Source: Capsaspora owczarzaki ATCC 30864 (Eukaryota > Opisthokonta > Filasterea). From it: 64,000 nucleotides of DNA. Below, one piece after another: positions 49,170 to 60,739 of this stretch. Within the stretch, counting starts at the first letter, position 1; each line of letters begins with the position of its first letter. The notes under the pieces were generated by a model that made no database searches, was not told the DNA's origin, and worked only from the letters and a program-made list of their open reading frames with translations. The stretch is from positions 124,001 to 188,000 of the forward strand of contig NW_011887302.1 in NCBI RefSeq assembly GCF_000151315.2. The letters run 5' to 3'. The translations under genes were made by a program, and so were the position numbers.

Positions 49170-51485
49170 CTAGTTCTTGTGGAACTTGGTGCCGTTCTTG
49201 GCGTGCTCGATGAGAAGAGGAGCAGGGGCAAAGTGGTCGCCATACTTGGTGGCGAGTTGCTCGAGACGGTTGACAAAGTTCTTGGCACCGTAGCTATCAA
49301 TCCAGCGGAATGGGCCGCCCTTGTTCGGGGGGAAACCAAGGCCAAAGACGGCGCCAATGTCACCGTCGACGGGCGAGGAAAGAATGCCCTCCTGGAGGCA
49401 GTAGACGGCCTCGTTGGTCATGCGACCGGTGAGACGGAATGCAACCTCTTCGTCGGGAACGGTGAAGGGGCCGGTCTGGTACTTGCGGAAGATGGCAACG
49501 GCATCCTCGTTGATGACCTTGCCCTTGCCCTTGCGCTCAGACCAAATGTAGCAGCCCTTGCCAGACTTGCGGCCGAGGAAGTTCTTGTCAACCATCTCCT
49601 TCAGGACGAGGGCGGCGCGCTCGGCGCCGGGGCCCATGCGGTGCTTGAAGGCAGCGCCAAGATCGTGCGAAACGTGGTAGCCAACGTCAATGCCGACCTC
49701 GTCAGCAAGGGTGACCGAGCCGACGGGGAAGCCGTACTTTTGCATGACCTTGTCGAGGTGGAAAAAGTCAATGCCCTCGGTGAGGGTGGTGATGGCCTCG
49801 GCGAGCATGGGGGCAAGGATGCGGGTGGTGTAGAAGCCGGGGCCGTCCTTGACGACAATGACAGTCTTGCCTTGCTTGAGGCCGACCTGGACGGCGGCGG
49901 CAGCAGTCTCTTTGGAGGTCTTGTCGGTGGTGATGATTTCGAGGAGGGGCATCTTGTCGACGGGCGAGAAGTAGTGCATGCCAATGACCTTGTCGGGGCG
50001 GCTCGAAGCCTTGGCAATCTCGCCGATGGGCAGCGCAGACGTGTTGGAGGCGAAAATGGCGTGCGGGGGAAGGACAGCCTCGACGTCCTTGATGATTCGC
50101 TGCTTGAGGGCGAGGTCTTCAAAGACGGCCTCGATGACCATGTCAACCTCGCCAAAGTTTTGGTATGTGAGCTGGGGCGAGACGCGGGCGACGAGCTGGT
50201 CGCGCTCGAACGAGGTCAGCGACTTCCTCTTGACCTTGCCGTCGAGGTTTTTGTAGATTTGTGCCTGGCCGCGGGCAAGACCCTCGGGCTTCATGTCCTT
50301 GAGGATGACGTTGTAGTTCTTCTCAATGCTGACTTGGGCAATGCCGGCACCCATCAGACCAGCGCCGAGAACGGCAACGTTCTGGGTGGGGCGTTCGGGA
50401 GCGCCGTAGCGGTTCTTCTTGAGGGCAGTCTGGCCAAAGTAGAGGCCGATGAGCGCCTTGGACTCGTCAGTCATGCCGAGCTTGCCAAAGGCCTTGGCCT
50501 CAGCCTGGAGACCGTTGGTGAAGCCGCCGGCGAGGCCAGCGCGGACAACGTCAATGATGGCGAGGGGCGCGGGGTAGTTGCCCTGGGTCTTCTTCAGGAC
50601 AGTCTCGCGAGCCTTCTGGAGGACAAAGTTGCGGCCGTACTCGACCTCCTCGGTCAGGTACTTGGTGATGCCCTTGACGGAGAGCAGGGGGACGGAGCGG
50701 TCGACCTTGAGCTTGCCGGCAGCAAGAGCCTTGGCGGCAATGACGGCCTCGCGCTCGAGGTTCTTGAGCGTGTTGTCGATCGGGTCGGCAATACCGGGGC
50801 CCATGGACTGGACGACAGCGTCAATCAGGCCGAGCTTCTTGGCCTTGTCGGCGCGGACGTTCTTGCCAGTGAGCATCATGTCGAGGGCGTCGGGGAGACC
50901 GACGAGCTTGGGCAGACGCTGCGTGCCACCAGCGCCGGGGAGCAGGCCGAGCATGACCTCGGGCAGGGCAAGGGCGGTCTTGGGGTGGACGGTGGCAATG
51001 CGGTAGTGGCAGGCCATGGCAACCTCGAGACCACCGCCAAGGCACGAGCCGTGGATGGCGGCAACGATCGGCTTGTTGCTCTTGGCAATGCGGTTGAGCA
51101 TGTTCTGGCCGTTGCTGGAAATGTTGGCAAGGTCGTCAGCGTCCTTGGCGGCAGAGAGCATGCCAATGTCGGCGCCGACAATGAAGGCGTCCTTCTTGGT
51201 CGAGATCAGGACGGCAGAGGACACGCGGTTGTCCTTCTCAAGGGCAGAGAGCACGCTCTCAAACTCGGCCGACAGCTCCTGGGAGAGCGAGTTGACCTTG
51301 GGCGAGTCCAGACGGACAATGGCAACGCCGTCGGCGTTCACCGAGGCCTTGATGTGAGTGCCCTGGAAGAGGCTGGCGGCAGCCGAGGTGGCGGCAGCCG
51401 GAGCAGCAACCGCGGCGGCAGCGGCAGTGGCATAGTTGCGCGCACTGCGCTGGAGCAGCTGGCGAGTGAGAGCGGCCGAGAGCAT
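49170..51485 (-). CDS. HADHA: Mitochondrial trifunctional enzyme alpha subunit
   Basis: Catalyses the 2-enoyl-CoA hydratase and 3-hydroxyacyl-CoA dehydrogenase steps of long-chain beta-oxidation. One exon codes 771 residues (human about 763). The presequence [21 protein letters not shown] predicts mitochondrial import. Crotonase half: VDSPK-like [21 protein letters not shown], and [21 protein letters not shown] with the oxyanion-hole Gly, then [20 protein letters not shown] with the catalytic Glu. The dehydrogenase half has [14 protein letters not shown] (NAD loop), [38 protein letters not shown] (catalytic His), [11 protein letters not shown] and a second C-terminal helical domain with [14 protein letters not shown]. 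Very G/C-biased third positions and no introns set it apart from its beta partner. It is head to head with HADHB. Confidence 0.96.
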   Translation of the reverse strand: MLSAALTRQLLQRSARNYATAAAAAVAAPAAATSAAASLFQGTHIKASVNADGVAIVRLDSPKVNSLSQELSAEFESVLSALEKDNRVSSAVLISTKKDAFIVGADIGMLSAAKDADDLANISSNGQNMLNRIAKSNKPIVAAIHGSCLGGGLEVAMACHYRIATVHPKTALALPEVMLGLLPGAGGTQRLPKLVGLPDALDMMLTGKNVRADKAKKLGLIDAVVQSMGPGIADPIDNTLKNLEREAVIAAKALAAGKLKVDRSVPLLSVKGITKYLTEEVEYGRNFVLQKARETVLKKTQGNYPAPLAIIDVVRAGLAGGFTNGLQAEAKAFGKLGMTDESKALIGLYFGQTALKKNRYGAPERPTQNVAVLGAGLMGAGIAQVSIEKNYNVILKDMKPEGLARGQAQIYKNLDGKVKRKSLTSFERDQLVARVSPQLTYQNFGEVDMVIEAVFEDLALKQRIIKDVEAVLPPHAIFASNTSALPIGEIAKASSRPDKVIGMHYFSPVDKMPLLEIITTDKTSKETAAAAVQVGLKQGKTVIVVKDGPGFYTTRILAPMLAEAITTLTEGIDFFHLDKVMQKYGFPVGSVTLADEVGIDVGYHVSHDLGAAFKHRMGPGAERAALVLKEMVDKNFLGRKSGKGCYIWSERKGKGKVINEDAVAIFRKYQTGPFTVPDEEVAFRLTGRMTNEAVYCLQEGILSSPVDGDIGAVFGLGFPPNKGGPFRWIDSYGAKNFVNRLEQLATKYGDHFAPAPLLIEHAKNGTKFHKN

Positions 51486-53844
51486 TCTGCAGCACACAAC
51501 AATGCAAGACGACACAAAGGTGAGTTTTTTCATTGTAAAGCTGATGCATTGCTTGCCTTTCTTTGTGTGAGTTTGTTTGTTTGTTTTTGGATCGTAGGAG
51601 AGGGATAGGGCGACACACATGATGCAGAGGGTGATGCAGATGGTCAAGAACGTGGCTGGCGACGCGGGAAAGGTCAGTCCGTCGATCGACACTGGGAGGA
51701 AAGTTGCGAGATCTTGAACAAAGGGAAATAAGAATCAAAAAGAGGAACGAGTTGAACATTGAAAAGTCAAAGAAGAAGGGAAAAAAAAAAGAAAAAAAAA
51801 ACAAGAACAAAGACGAAAAATGAAAGAAAGGGAAATGAAAAGCAGAATGGAAAAAAAAAAAAAAAAAAAAAAAGGAAAAGAAGGGGAAACAATAAAAAAA
51901 AAAAAGAAAAAAAAAAGTCAGTTGGATTTGGCTTTCTGTTGCTGCGCGATGGCAGAGAGTGGATGAACACAGACAAACAAAGAATATCGCGCTGTGTGAT
52001 TGTACTGGATGGTAAAGCGTTTGCTTCAAGTGCATCAACGCCATCAACGCACCAGCAGAACAACAGGGGGAAAAAAAAAAAAAAAAAAAGATCGCTGATT
52101 TTTAGATGGGAGCGATCGACTACTCACACTGGCACACACACTTCACAAGGCTGATGCATGATGCATGGGGGTGGGGTGGATGGCTACGCGGAACCTCAGC
52201 TCAGCCACCAGAAGCCAGCCCGAACGACCCGAACGACAACACACACACATTGAGCGAAAAAAAAAAAAAAAAAAAAGCCGCTTGTTGCTTTCACGTTCTG
52301 GTCCGGCCGATCGACCCCCTTCGCTGTTGAGCCAAGACACAGCACCCCCATCTTCAACACGCAGCATTTGAATCTTCGATCTCTCATCGCTCGGCGTTGC
52401 GGCGCGGTCGCGTGTGCGGTGCAGCAGAACGCGAGCACAAAGAGCAAAAAGCGAAAAAATCAGCACAAGTTCCAAAAAGTCGTACCCAGTTGGTTTCTCT
52501 CAAAAAGAAAAGTGGAAAAGACAAACCCAAACTTGCAATATCAGATGATAGTTAATAATATCCAACAAAGTCGGACACTGAACGATTCGCGGACAGCCAG
52601 AGTGGAGAAGTACGGAGATTGAAACAAAAGTGGGAATCCTCACAGTTGGGGTTTGGTTTGTTTTGGTTTGTTTTGCGGTCTCTTTTCCTCGGTTGCGTTT
52701 TCTTCTTTTGACTGCCGGTTCCGCCCTTCCTTGTTCCATCCCGCGTTCCTCTGATCTCACTGACGGTTGATGGTGAGCAAGTGGGGGAAAAAACAAAAAA
52801 AACAAGCAGGAGTTTCTCGGCTGAGGTTTGTTTTGATTTTCACGTGTTGACACGTGAAAAACCGAATCATCATAAAAATAATAAAAATCAAAGAAGAAAA
52901 AAGCCGCAAAGCAAGTCGGGCTCGTTTGCACAGGAACGAGGGGAGCAAAACGGGAGGAACGTTCAGAGGAAGAGGAGTCACGACGCAGAAGGCAAATGGA
53001 TCGTGCACGGAGAGGATGATGGTGCAATCTCGATGGAGCAGCAAGAAGCGGAGGCGGGCGAAACTGAGGCAAACCGCTTCTGGGACATCTGCCTTTGCCT
53101 CACAGTTTGACTCCAGTCCCCTCCCCTCCCCGCTTACAAGCCTGATCGAATGACTCTGTATTGCTGATTTGTATTGTAATTCGATTTGATTGTTTTTTCT
53201 TGCTTTTCCAAATGCGATTCAGAGCGCAGTTGTGAAATTTGGTAACAAACAGCTTTTTGTATGGAGTTTGCATTTGGAACAAAAAAAAAAAAAAGGCCGT
53301 CCTCGCTCTTTTGCTCTTTGGTTTGATCTTGTGGAGCGGCGGCGCTCTGTGCGACTCGGCTGATCTCGCGGCCTCGCAGCGTTCGTGATGCAGAGGTCAA
53401 GATGTGCAGTACCTGTGCACCCCGCCTTTTGCGCTCCTTGTTAGCGCTCGCTTCAGTTCCAGCCAAAATAATAAAAAAAAAATAATGGATCTCGCTTCTT
53501 TTTTTCTTTTTTTTTTTCCTTCTGCTTCCTCTTCTCCCCATCGTTCTCCTTGAATTCGACTTCCACCCGCTTTTCCTGTTCACACCACAGCTTGAAGTTT
53601 GCAGCTTGGATTGGGAGTGCGAGCGATCGCACGTCAGCCGCTCATGGCGGATCAAGTTTCCCTTCTTTTCCCCTTTCCCCCCTTTCCCCCACTTCCCCAC
53701 TCAACTCCTCTTCCTCACGCGATTGATTCATTCATGCGCCAACTCTGCCGATCCCCAACCATCTGAACTCTGTCCGTCGTTTTTTTGCCGCTTCAACTCA
53801 CTCTGTTTCTTTTTTGTTCCGAATGCAGCACCATTCAACACACA
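51486..53844. promoter_or_regulatory. Divergent HADHA / HADHB control region
   Basis: 2.36 kb between the two start codons, with many poly(A)/poly(T) tracts (51851-51872, 52071-52089, 52259-52276). A CACGTG double E-box palindrome lies at 52837-52860. A pyrimidine-rich stretch (about 53650-53710) lies before HADHB, where GAATGCAG at 53820-53827 could be the acceptor of a 5' UTR intron. No other gene is supported. Confidence 0.5.
52837..52860. promoter_or_regulatory. 24-bp inverted repeat with two CACGTG E-boxes
   Basis: Arms TTTTCACGTGT and ACACGTGAAAA around a 2-bp spacer, a perfect inverted repeat. Each arm holds the palindromic bHLH-zip site CACGTG, ten bp apart, in the spacer shared by the two trifunctional-enzyme subunit genes. 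Regulation by a MAX/USF/MITF-TFEB-like factor is inference. Confidence 0.6.
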
Positions 53845-55656
53845 ATGCAAGCCACTCGCATCGCCTCCAACGTCGCCCGCCGCTCGTTCGCCACTGCTGG
53901 TACGTCTCCTACATGTGATAAGCTCAAAGCACCCGACTTTTGTGTCCTCTCACTTCACTGTTGCTCTCTGCCTGCTTTGATTGCTTTCTCGCATAGCTGC
54001 TGCGCCCAAGCGCTCCGGTCGTGATGTCGTCCTCGTCGAGGCCGTCCGCACCCCCTTCCTGACCTCTGGCTCTGAATTTGCCGAGCTCATGCCCCACGAC
54101 CTGCAGCGTATGGCCTTCAAGGGTCTGCTTGGCCGGTGTGTATTTCGATGCTGCAACGCTTTTGCACTTTGCTCGTGTCTTGTTGAAACCGCATCTCTGA
54201 CTCGCCTCTGTGTTTCTGGCATTGCAGCACTGGCATCAACCCCGCCACCATCGACTACGTCATTGCCGGTACCGTCATCCAGGAAGTCAAGACCAGCAAC
54301 GTTGCACGTGAAGTAAGGTTTTTTGTGATTTCAGAGGCCGGAAAAAACCTCCGGGTCTGTCGCCTTTCCAAGACCGTTCTTGCGACGCTTGATGAAAGCT
54401 GGTTGCATCGCACCCCGGGTATTCACTTGATTTTCTGTTGTATTTTTTTTCTGGTCAATTTTCACTTGCCTAGGCTGCCATTGGCGCTGGCATCCCCCTG
54501 TCGGTTCCCGCCAACACTGTCACCATGGCTTGCATCTCCTCCAACCTTGCCATGACCAACGGTAAGGTTTTTTGAAACCCCCCCCCCTCAGAGACTTCTT
54601 TGAGTGCTTTCGCTCGTCTCACTTTCTTCTTCTTCAACCTGCTTGTCCCGTCTTCCTCACCCTCCAGCCGTCAACCTCATCGCAACGGGCAACGCCGACA
54701 TTGTCGTCGCCGGTGGTACCGAGTCCATGTCGGACGTGCCGATTCGCTTCTCGCGCAACATTCGCAAGCGCCTGATTGCCAGCCGAAAGGTCAAGTCGAC
54801 TGCCGGCTACCTCGGTCTGCTGAGCGGCCTCAAGCTTGCCGACCTCGCCCCCGAGCTGCCCGCTGTTGCCGAGTTCTCCACCAACGAGGTGATGGGCCAC
54901 TCTGCCGACCGCCTCGCCACCGCGTTTGGCGTGACTCGCCGCGAGTCGGACGAGTATGCCCTCCGCTCGCACACCTTTGCCGACAAGGCCGCCAAGGCTG
55001 GCCTCCTCAAGGACGTCCTGTCCGTCATTGTGCCCAAGAAGGCTGTCACCGTCTCTGCCGACAACGGCGTCCGCGTCTCCACCCCCGAGAAGCTCGCCGC
55101 CCTCAAGCCCGCCTTCATCAAGCCCAACGGCACCGTCACTGCCGCCAACGCCTCCTTCCTGACCGACGGTGCCTCGGCCGCCCTGCTGATGTCGGCTGAC
55201 AAGGCCAAGGCCCTCGGCCTCAAGCCCCTCGCCTACCTGCGCGAGCACGTCTACGTCTCGCAAGACCCCAAGGACCAGCTCCTGCTCGGCCCGGCGTACG
55301 CCACCCCCAAGGTCCTCGCCAAGGCCGGCCTCTCCCTCAAGGACATTGACGTTATCGAGTTCCACGAAGCCTTCGCTGGCCAAATTCTTGCCAACATCAA
55401 GGCCCTCGACTCTGACTACTTCTGCAAGACCGAGATGGGTCTCCAGGGCAAGTACGGCGCCCTCGACATGAACAAGTTCAACCTGTGGGGCGGCTCGCTC
55501 TCCCTCGGCCACCCCTTCGGCGCCACCGGTGTCCGTCTTGCCGTCACCGCTGCCCACCGTCTCGCCCACGAGAACGGCCGATATGCCCTGGTCGCCGCCT
55601 GCGCTGCAGGCGGTCTAGGCCACGCCATGGTTCTCGAGCGATTCGAGAAGTTTTGA
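53845..55656 (+). CDS. HADHB: Mitochondrial trifunctional enzyme beta subunit (3-ketoacyl-CoA thiolase)
   Basis: Carries out the last, thiolytic step of long-chain beta-oxidation and pairs with HADHA. Five exons, starting 53845-53899, then about 53997-54136, 54229-54313, 54473-54561 and the long last exon from about 54668 to 55656. The presequence [18 protein letters not shown] is typical of mitochondrial import. Thiolase motifs: [17 protein letters not shown], nucleophilic Cys in [34 protein letters not shown] (catalytic His), [17 protein letters not shown], and [10 protein letters not shown] with the second catalytic Cys. The insert typical of HADHB between the thiolase halves is present, helical and Ala/Lys-rich. 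A possible noncoding first exon lies upstream. The alpha gene lies head to head. Confidence 0.95.
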
Positions 55657-55722
55657 AGAACAAGATTCTCCTTTTTTTTTTGAAAACGAACACACACACA
55701 AACAAAAATACTAGCTAGCCAA

Positions 55723-55728
55723 AATAAA
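55723..55728 (+). terminator. AATAAA polyadenylation signal of HADHB
   Basis: An AATAAA lies 67 bp after the HADHB stop codon, in the 251-bp spacer before the NAT10 gene. It is placed as a typical metazoan-type poly(A) signal would be. Confidence 0.5.
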
Positions 55729-55907
55729 CCTTTGTCAAATAGACTTTACAAGCGTACAAGGCGTGATACACGAAAGAAGAGGGGGTGGTTAGCTATTGGA
55801 CAGTGCAGTTTGTAACAATGTTGTTGCATCCCATTCCATCTCCCATTCTTTGATTCAACTTCATTCATTTTTTTTTCTTCTTCTTTTTCTTCCTCAACCC
55901 TTTCATA

Positions 55908-58900
55908 ATGCGCAAGAAGATTGACGCGCGCATCCGCACGTTGATTGAGAATGGCGTTCAGACGAGCCATCGCTCGTTCTTTGTGATTGTCGGCGACCAC
56001 GGCCGCGACCAGGTGCGACCAATTCACGACCAAATCACAACACTCCACCATCCTGGTCATGTTGATTCGATGGCATCAGCAGCTGAGCGGCGCAGTGAGG
56101 AGGAGGAGGACAGTGAGAAGTGGGAGGGTTGAGGATTGCGAGTAAAGCCATGTGTGCTTTCTAGGCTGGCGGTCGCAATGGACCCAAACCCCCCTCTTCC
56201 CGCTTCACCCCTTCATCGACCTACAATGACTCTTTTGGAGCTTGTTTGGAAAACTGTGTTGATCTGTGATCGACTGGAGTGTGGGGTGGGCGTGTGGGAG
56301 CAAAAGCACGAGCGCAATGAAAACAGCGCTGCTCTCGTTTTGCCATGTGCTGCCCTGTGCTTGCCTGTGTGCTTGCCCGATCACTCACTCACTCACTGTC
56401 GACTCACTCACTTGTCGATTGCAGGTCGTCAACCTCCACTATATGCTCAGCAAGACTGTTGTCAAGACGCGCCCGTCCGTCCTGTGGTGCTACAAGAAAG
56501 AGCTCGGATTTTCAAGGTAAACGTGTCTTCTCCTCCAGCGGTCCTTCACACGCGGATTTTCGTTCGTCTGACCAGCTTCACCGTGTCGTATTTGCTACTT
56601 GTCGCAGCCACAAGCAGAAGCGCATGCGCCAGATCAAGAAGAAAATCCAGCGCGGCTTGCTTGACCCGGACAAAGACGATCCGTTCGAGCTCTTCATCTC
56701 GTCGACCAACATTCGCTACACGTACTATGCCGACACACACAAGATTCTCGGTAACACGTACGGCATGTGCGTTCTTCAGGTAACAACAGAAAGCAATGTC
56801 GTTGGCAGTCATTTCACGATGGAAGCACAATTCAGAGTCTAACTCTTTTTGGCGCAGGACTTTGAGGCGTTGTCACCCAACATGCTCGCTCGTACAATCG
56901 AGACCGTGGAAGGCGGTGGCGTCGTCGTGCTGTTGCTGCGTACCATGAAGTCTCTCAAGCAGCTCTTCACCATGAGCATGGTAAATGGAGACTAGTTTTT
57001 AGTGGACTCGTTGAGAGGGGTTTGCTCTTTCTCACCCCGGAAAAATGCTCGACCGCTTTCCTTCCTGCCTTTTCTCCTTTGCAGGAGGTGCACGCGCGCT
57101 ATCGCACAGAGTCGCATCAAGACGTCGTCGGTCGCTTCAACGAGCGCTTCATTCTGTCGCTCGCGACGTGCAAGACCTGCCTTGTTGTGGACGATGAGCT
57201 CAATGTGCTCCCTCTCTCGGAGCATTCTCTCAGCATCACGGCTGTGCCACCAAAGTCCTCGACGGCGCTCTCGGAGGCCGATCAAGAGCTGCAAGAGCTC
57301 AAGGACTCGTTGGCCGACACCCAGCCTGCTGGTGCCCTGATCAGCAATGCCAAGACCATCGATCAAGCCAAGGCAGTCCTCACCTTTATCGAAGCCATTT
57401 CCGAAAAGACCCTGCGCAGCACGGTGACCCTGACTGCCGCTCGTGGTCGTGGTAAATCGTCCGCCCTTGGTCTGGCGATCGCTTCTGCCGTTGCCTACGG
57501 GTAAGTGGAGTTGGGTTTTCTTTCTTTTTGCATCTTCTCCCTCTCTCTTGGTCATGCGTGAGATACGAGGTCGTTTTGCACGTTACCCCGCAGTATTTTT
57601 CACTTTGCACGTTACCCCGCAGTATTTTTCACTTCGTTTTTGTCTTTTTTTTTGTCTTTTTTTTTTTTGTTTGTTTGTTTGTTTGTCACGTCACCAAGCC
57701 CCGAAAACCTCAAAACACTGTTCGAGTTTGTGTTCAAGGGCTTTGACGCGCTCGAGTACCAGGAGCACATTGATTACGAGCTTGTGCAGTCCACCAATCC
57801 CGATCTGAACAAGGCTATTGTGCGCGTGAACGTCTTCCGCTCGCACCGCCAGACCATCCAGTACATTCAGCCACAAGACGTGCATCGCCTGGGACAGGCC
57901 GAGCTGCTCGTCATTGATGAAGCCGCCGCCATTCCGCTGCCGATTGTGCGCGAGCTTCTCGGCCCGTACCTCGTGTTCATGGCTTCGACCATCAACGGCT
58001 ACGAAGGCACTGGTCGATCGCTCTCGCTCAAGCTCATCCAGCAGCTTCGCAAGCAGCAGTCTGCCACCGGAGCCGCCGCATCCACCTCCTCGAGTGCTGC
58101 AGCGGCCTCGACGAGCATTTCCAGTAGCGCACGTACGCTGCGGGAGCTAGCTTTGGAGACCCCCATTCGTTACGCCGCCGGCGATCCAGTCGAAAAGTGG
58201 CTGAACGAGCTCCTGTGCCTTGATGTTGGCAGCGTGCCCCGCTCGCTCTCGTCCGGCTGCCCGCACCCCAAAAAGTGCGACCTGTACTACATCAACCGCG
58301 ACACGCTCTTCTCGTTCCACAAAGCCTCGGAGAGCTTCTTGCAGCGTCTGATGGCGCTGTACGTGGCGTCGCACTACAAGAACTCGCCAAACGACCTCCA
58401 GCTCATCAGCGATGCCCCAGCGCACCACCTCTTCTGCTTGCTGGGCCCGGTCGATCCTTCGCAAAACGCGCTGCCTGAGGTGCTTTGCGTCGTCCAAGTC
58501 TGCCTTGAAGGCGAGATTTCTCGCGACGTGATTAGCCGATCCTTGGCGCAGGGTGTTCGCGCCTCGGGCGATCTCATTCCATGGACCATTTCGCAGCAAT
58601 ACCAAGACAACGACTTTGGCTCCCTCTCTGGCGCGCGTGTCGTTCGCATTGCCACTCACCCCGACTACATGAGCATGGGCTACGGCGCTCGCGCGCTCGA
58701 GCTGCTCGGTCAGTACTACGAAGGCAAGATCCAGAGCCTCGACGAGTACGAGGACGAGCCTGCAGACTATATTCGCGACAATGTTGTCATTCCCAACAAG
58801 TCCAGCAGCGGCGGCGAGGACGGCGAAGAAGAGGAGGAGGACGACGATGATCAAGACGATGAGGACGAGGAAGAGCGCACGCGCGCCTCTTCGCAGCTCT

Positions 58901-60483
58901 TGCTCGAGGACCTGCGTCCCCGCGCCAATCTGCCTCCTCTGCTCATGAAGCTGACCGAGCGCCGTCCCGAGCGTCTGCACTACTTGGGCGTCTCCTACGG
59001 CCTCACCGAGCAACTCTTCCGCTTCTGGCAACGCGGTGGCTTTACTCCCGTGTATCTGCGGCAAACAGTCAACGAGCTCACTGGTGAGCACACTTGCATC
59101 ATGCTCAAAGCGCTGGATGCTGGCGATCTCCACACCAACTGCCCCGATGGCTGGCTCGACACCTATTGGACTGGTACGTCTCTGACGTGTTTTGTTTGTT
59201 TATGCGGTTGTTTTTTCTGCAACGTTTTGCCTTTGTGTTATGGTTTCTCTCTCTTGCTAACACTGAGGGAAATCGGACCTGTTTGTTTAGATTTCCGTCG
59301 TCGGTTCCTGTCCCTCCTTTCCTTCCAGTTCAAGACATTCGCCCCGGCCACAGCACGGAGCATTTTTGGACGGCCAGGATCGAGCTTTGAAGACGGCCGA
59401 GGTGAGTGCCGTTTGAGTGACGGGCGGTTGATGCTCGAGGGCGTGGCTCATGCTCAAACCCTTTTCTTTGCTCTTGCAGTGCTGACAAAGGAGGCTGCGG
59501 ACGCGCTGTTCACTGTCTTTGACTTGAAGCGTCTCGAGTCCTATGCCCGAAATCTTGTGGACTACCACGTCATTCTTGATTTGATTCCCCAGCTTGCAAT
59601 GGAATGGTTCCAAAACCGTATTCCGGTATGTGGCATTGTTGATGAAATTGTTGATGAGCGGTTTCTGTTTTTTGTTTTTGTTTTGCCTGGGTGGCTTCTC
59701 ACTTGGCTTTGTTCGCGCGGTTGGTAGGTGCAACTCTCCCCGACACAGGCCGAAATCCTCCTCGCAGTCGGTCTCCAGCACAAGGACGTCGATTCCCTGG
59801 AGAAGGAGCTGGCGCTGCCTTCGCAGCAGATTCTCGCCTTGTTCAACAAGTCCATGCGTAAACTTTCCATCTTCTTCCGCAACCTGCAAGAAGAGGCCGT
59901 CGGTGCTACTATTGCGGCACCCAAGTCGAAAGTCCGTCAGAGCGCCGTTGATGATGCTGAAGACGACGATACGTTCGAGCCGCTGGCAGAGTCTCTCGAT
60001 TCCGAGCTTGCCTCGAGTGCCAGCTCTGTCAAGCAGGGTCTGCAGCAAAAGCAGCAGGCAATGCTTGAACTTGGCGACATGGCAGAGTACGTCGTGTCAT
60101 TGCACTTTATCACTGCATGTTTTCGTGGTCTTGATTTGCTTCAAACTCTGATCTCTCTCGTTGTGCTCATCTTTTCATTTTTTATTTCTTTTGCTTTATC
60201 TCGTCGCAGGTACGCCATTTCCGGCACCGATGCGGACTGGAACAAGGCCATTTCGTCCGGCAACGTCCCGAGTGCCATCAGCGTCAAGAGCTCTCGCCAA
60301 AAGCGACCGGCCCCTCGTGACGATGAGGACAACGCTGACAACGACGATGATGTCGGTGGCAAGCAGCAGCGTCCCAAGCACAAGGGCGGTCGCCCAGACA
60401 AGGCCGGACACGGCAAATTTGGCGGCGATTCGAAACGATTCCGTCAAGACAGCCACGGCCGATCGCCCAAGTCGCGCAAGTGA
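55908..60483 (+). CDS. NAT10: RNA cytidine acetyltransferase NAT10/Kre33
   Basis: ATP-dependent enzyme that makes N4-acetylcytidine in 18S rRNA and tRNA in the nucleolus. About ten exons code about 1,120 residues. Order: MRKKIDARIRTLIENGVQ start with VVGDHGRDQ-like IVGDHGRDQVVNLHYMLS, DUF1726 domain (KRMRQIKKKIQRG, SPNMLARTIETVEGGG), helicase module with Walker A TAARGRGKSSALG and Walker B LLVIDEAAAIPLP, FMASTINGYEGTGRSLSLKL, the GNAT domain (VVRIATHPDYMSMGYGARALELL), and a C-terminal tRNA-binding region. The tail is basic (KHKGGRPDKAGHGKFGG). Two low-complexity inserts occur: Ala/Ser at about 58065-58130 and acidic at about 58800-58880. The 5' boundary of the exon beginning at FVTSPSPENL is unresolved: the only upstream AGs are the two copies of CCCCGCAG in a 29-bp duplication (57575-57632). 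Confidence 0.95.
57575..57632. repeat. 29-bp tandem duplication containing a splice-acceptor-like CCCCGCAG
   Basis: Two near-identical 29-bp copies (57575-57603, 57604-57632), each with GTTACCCCGCAG followed by TATTTTTCAC, inside NAT10 before the exon coding VTSPSPENL. Confidence 0.9.
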
Positions 60484-60739
60484 AACAAACCACGAACATG
60501 TTTTTGATTTTGGATGTTTTTCGCTTGAGTGACGGTTGTGCACGAAAATGAAGGAAGGCGTCGTTATTCAGATTGCAGTCGTAATTTTTTTTTTTTCAAA
60601 CGTTCTTCGTTTTCCCGCGCTTTTTTTTTTTTTTTTTTTTTTGTTTCAAAATCCCTTTCATTCATCAAATCCGAGTCGTTCCCGCGTTTCATCATTGTTC
60701 TCATCCTCAACTCGTCATTCCAACAAATCGTCGCTGACC

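Noticed and set aside
49179-51608. An 809-codon plus-strand open frame opposite HADHA
   Set aside because: Same effect of G/C-ending codons; its repetitive Val/Leu/Asp/Gly composition has no motif and HADHA is certain.
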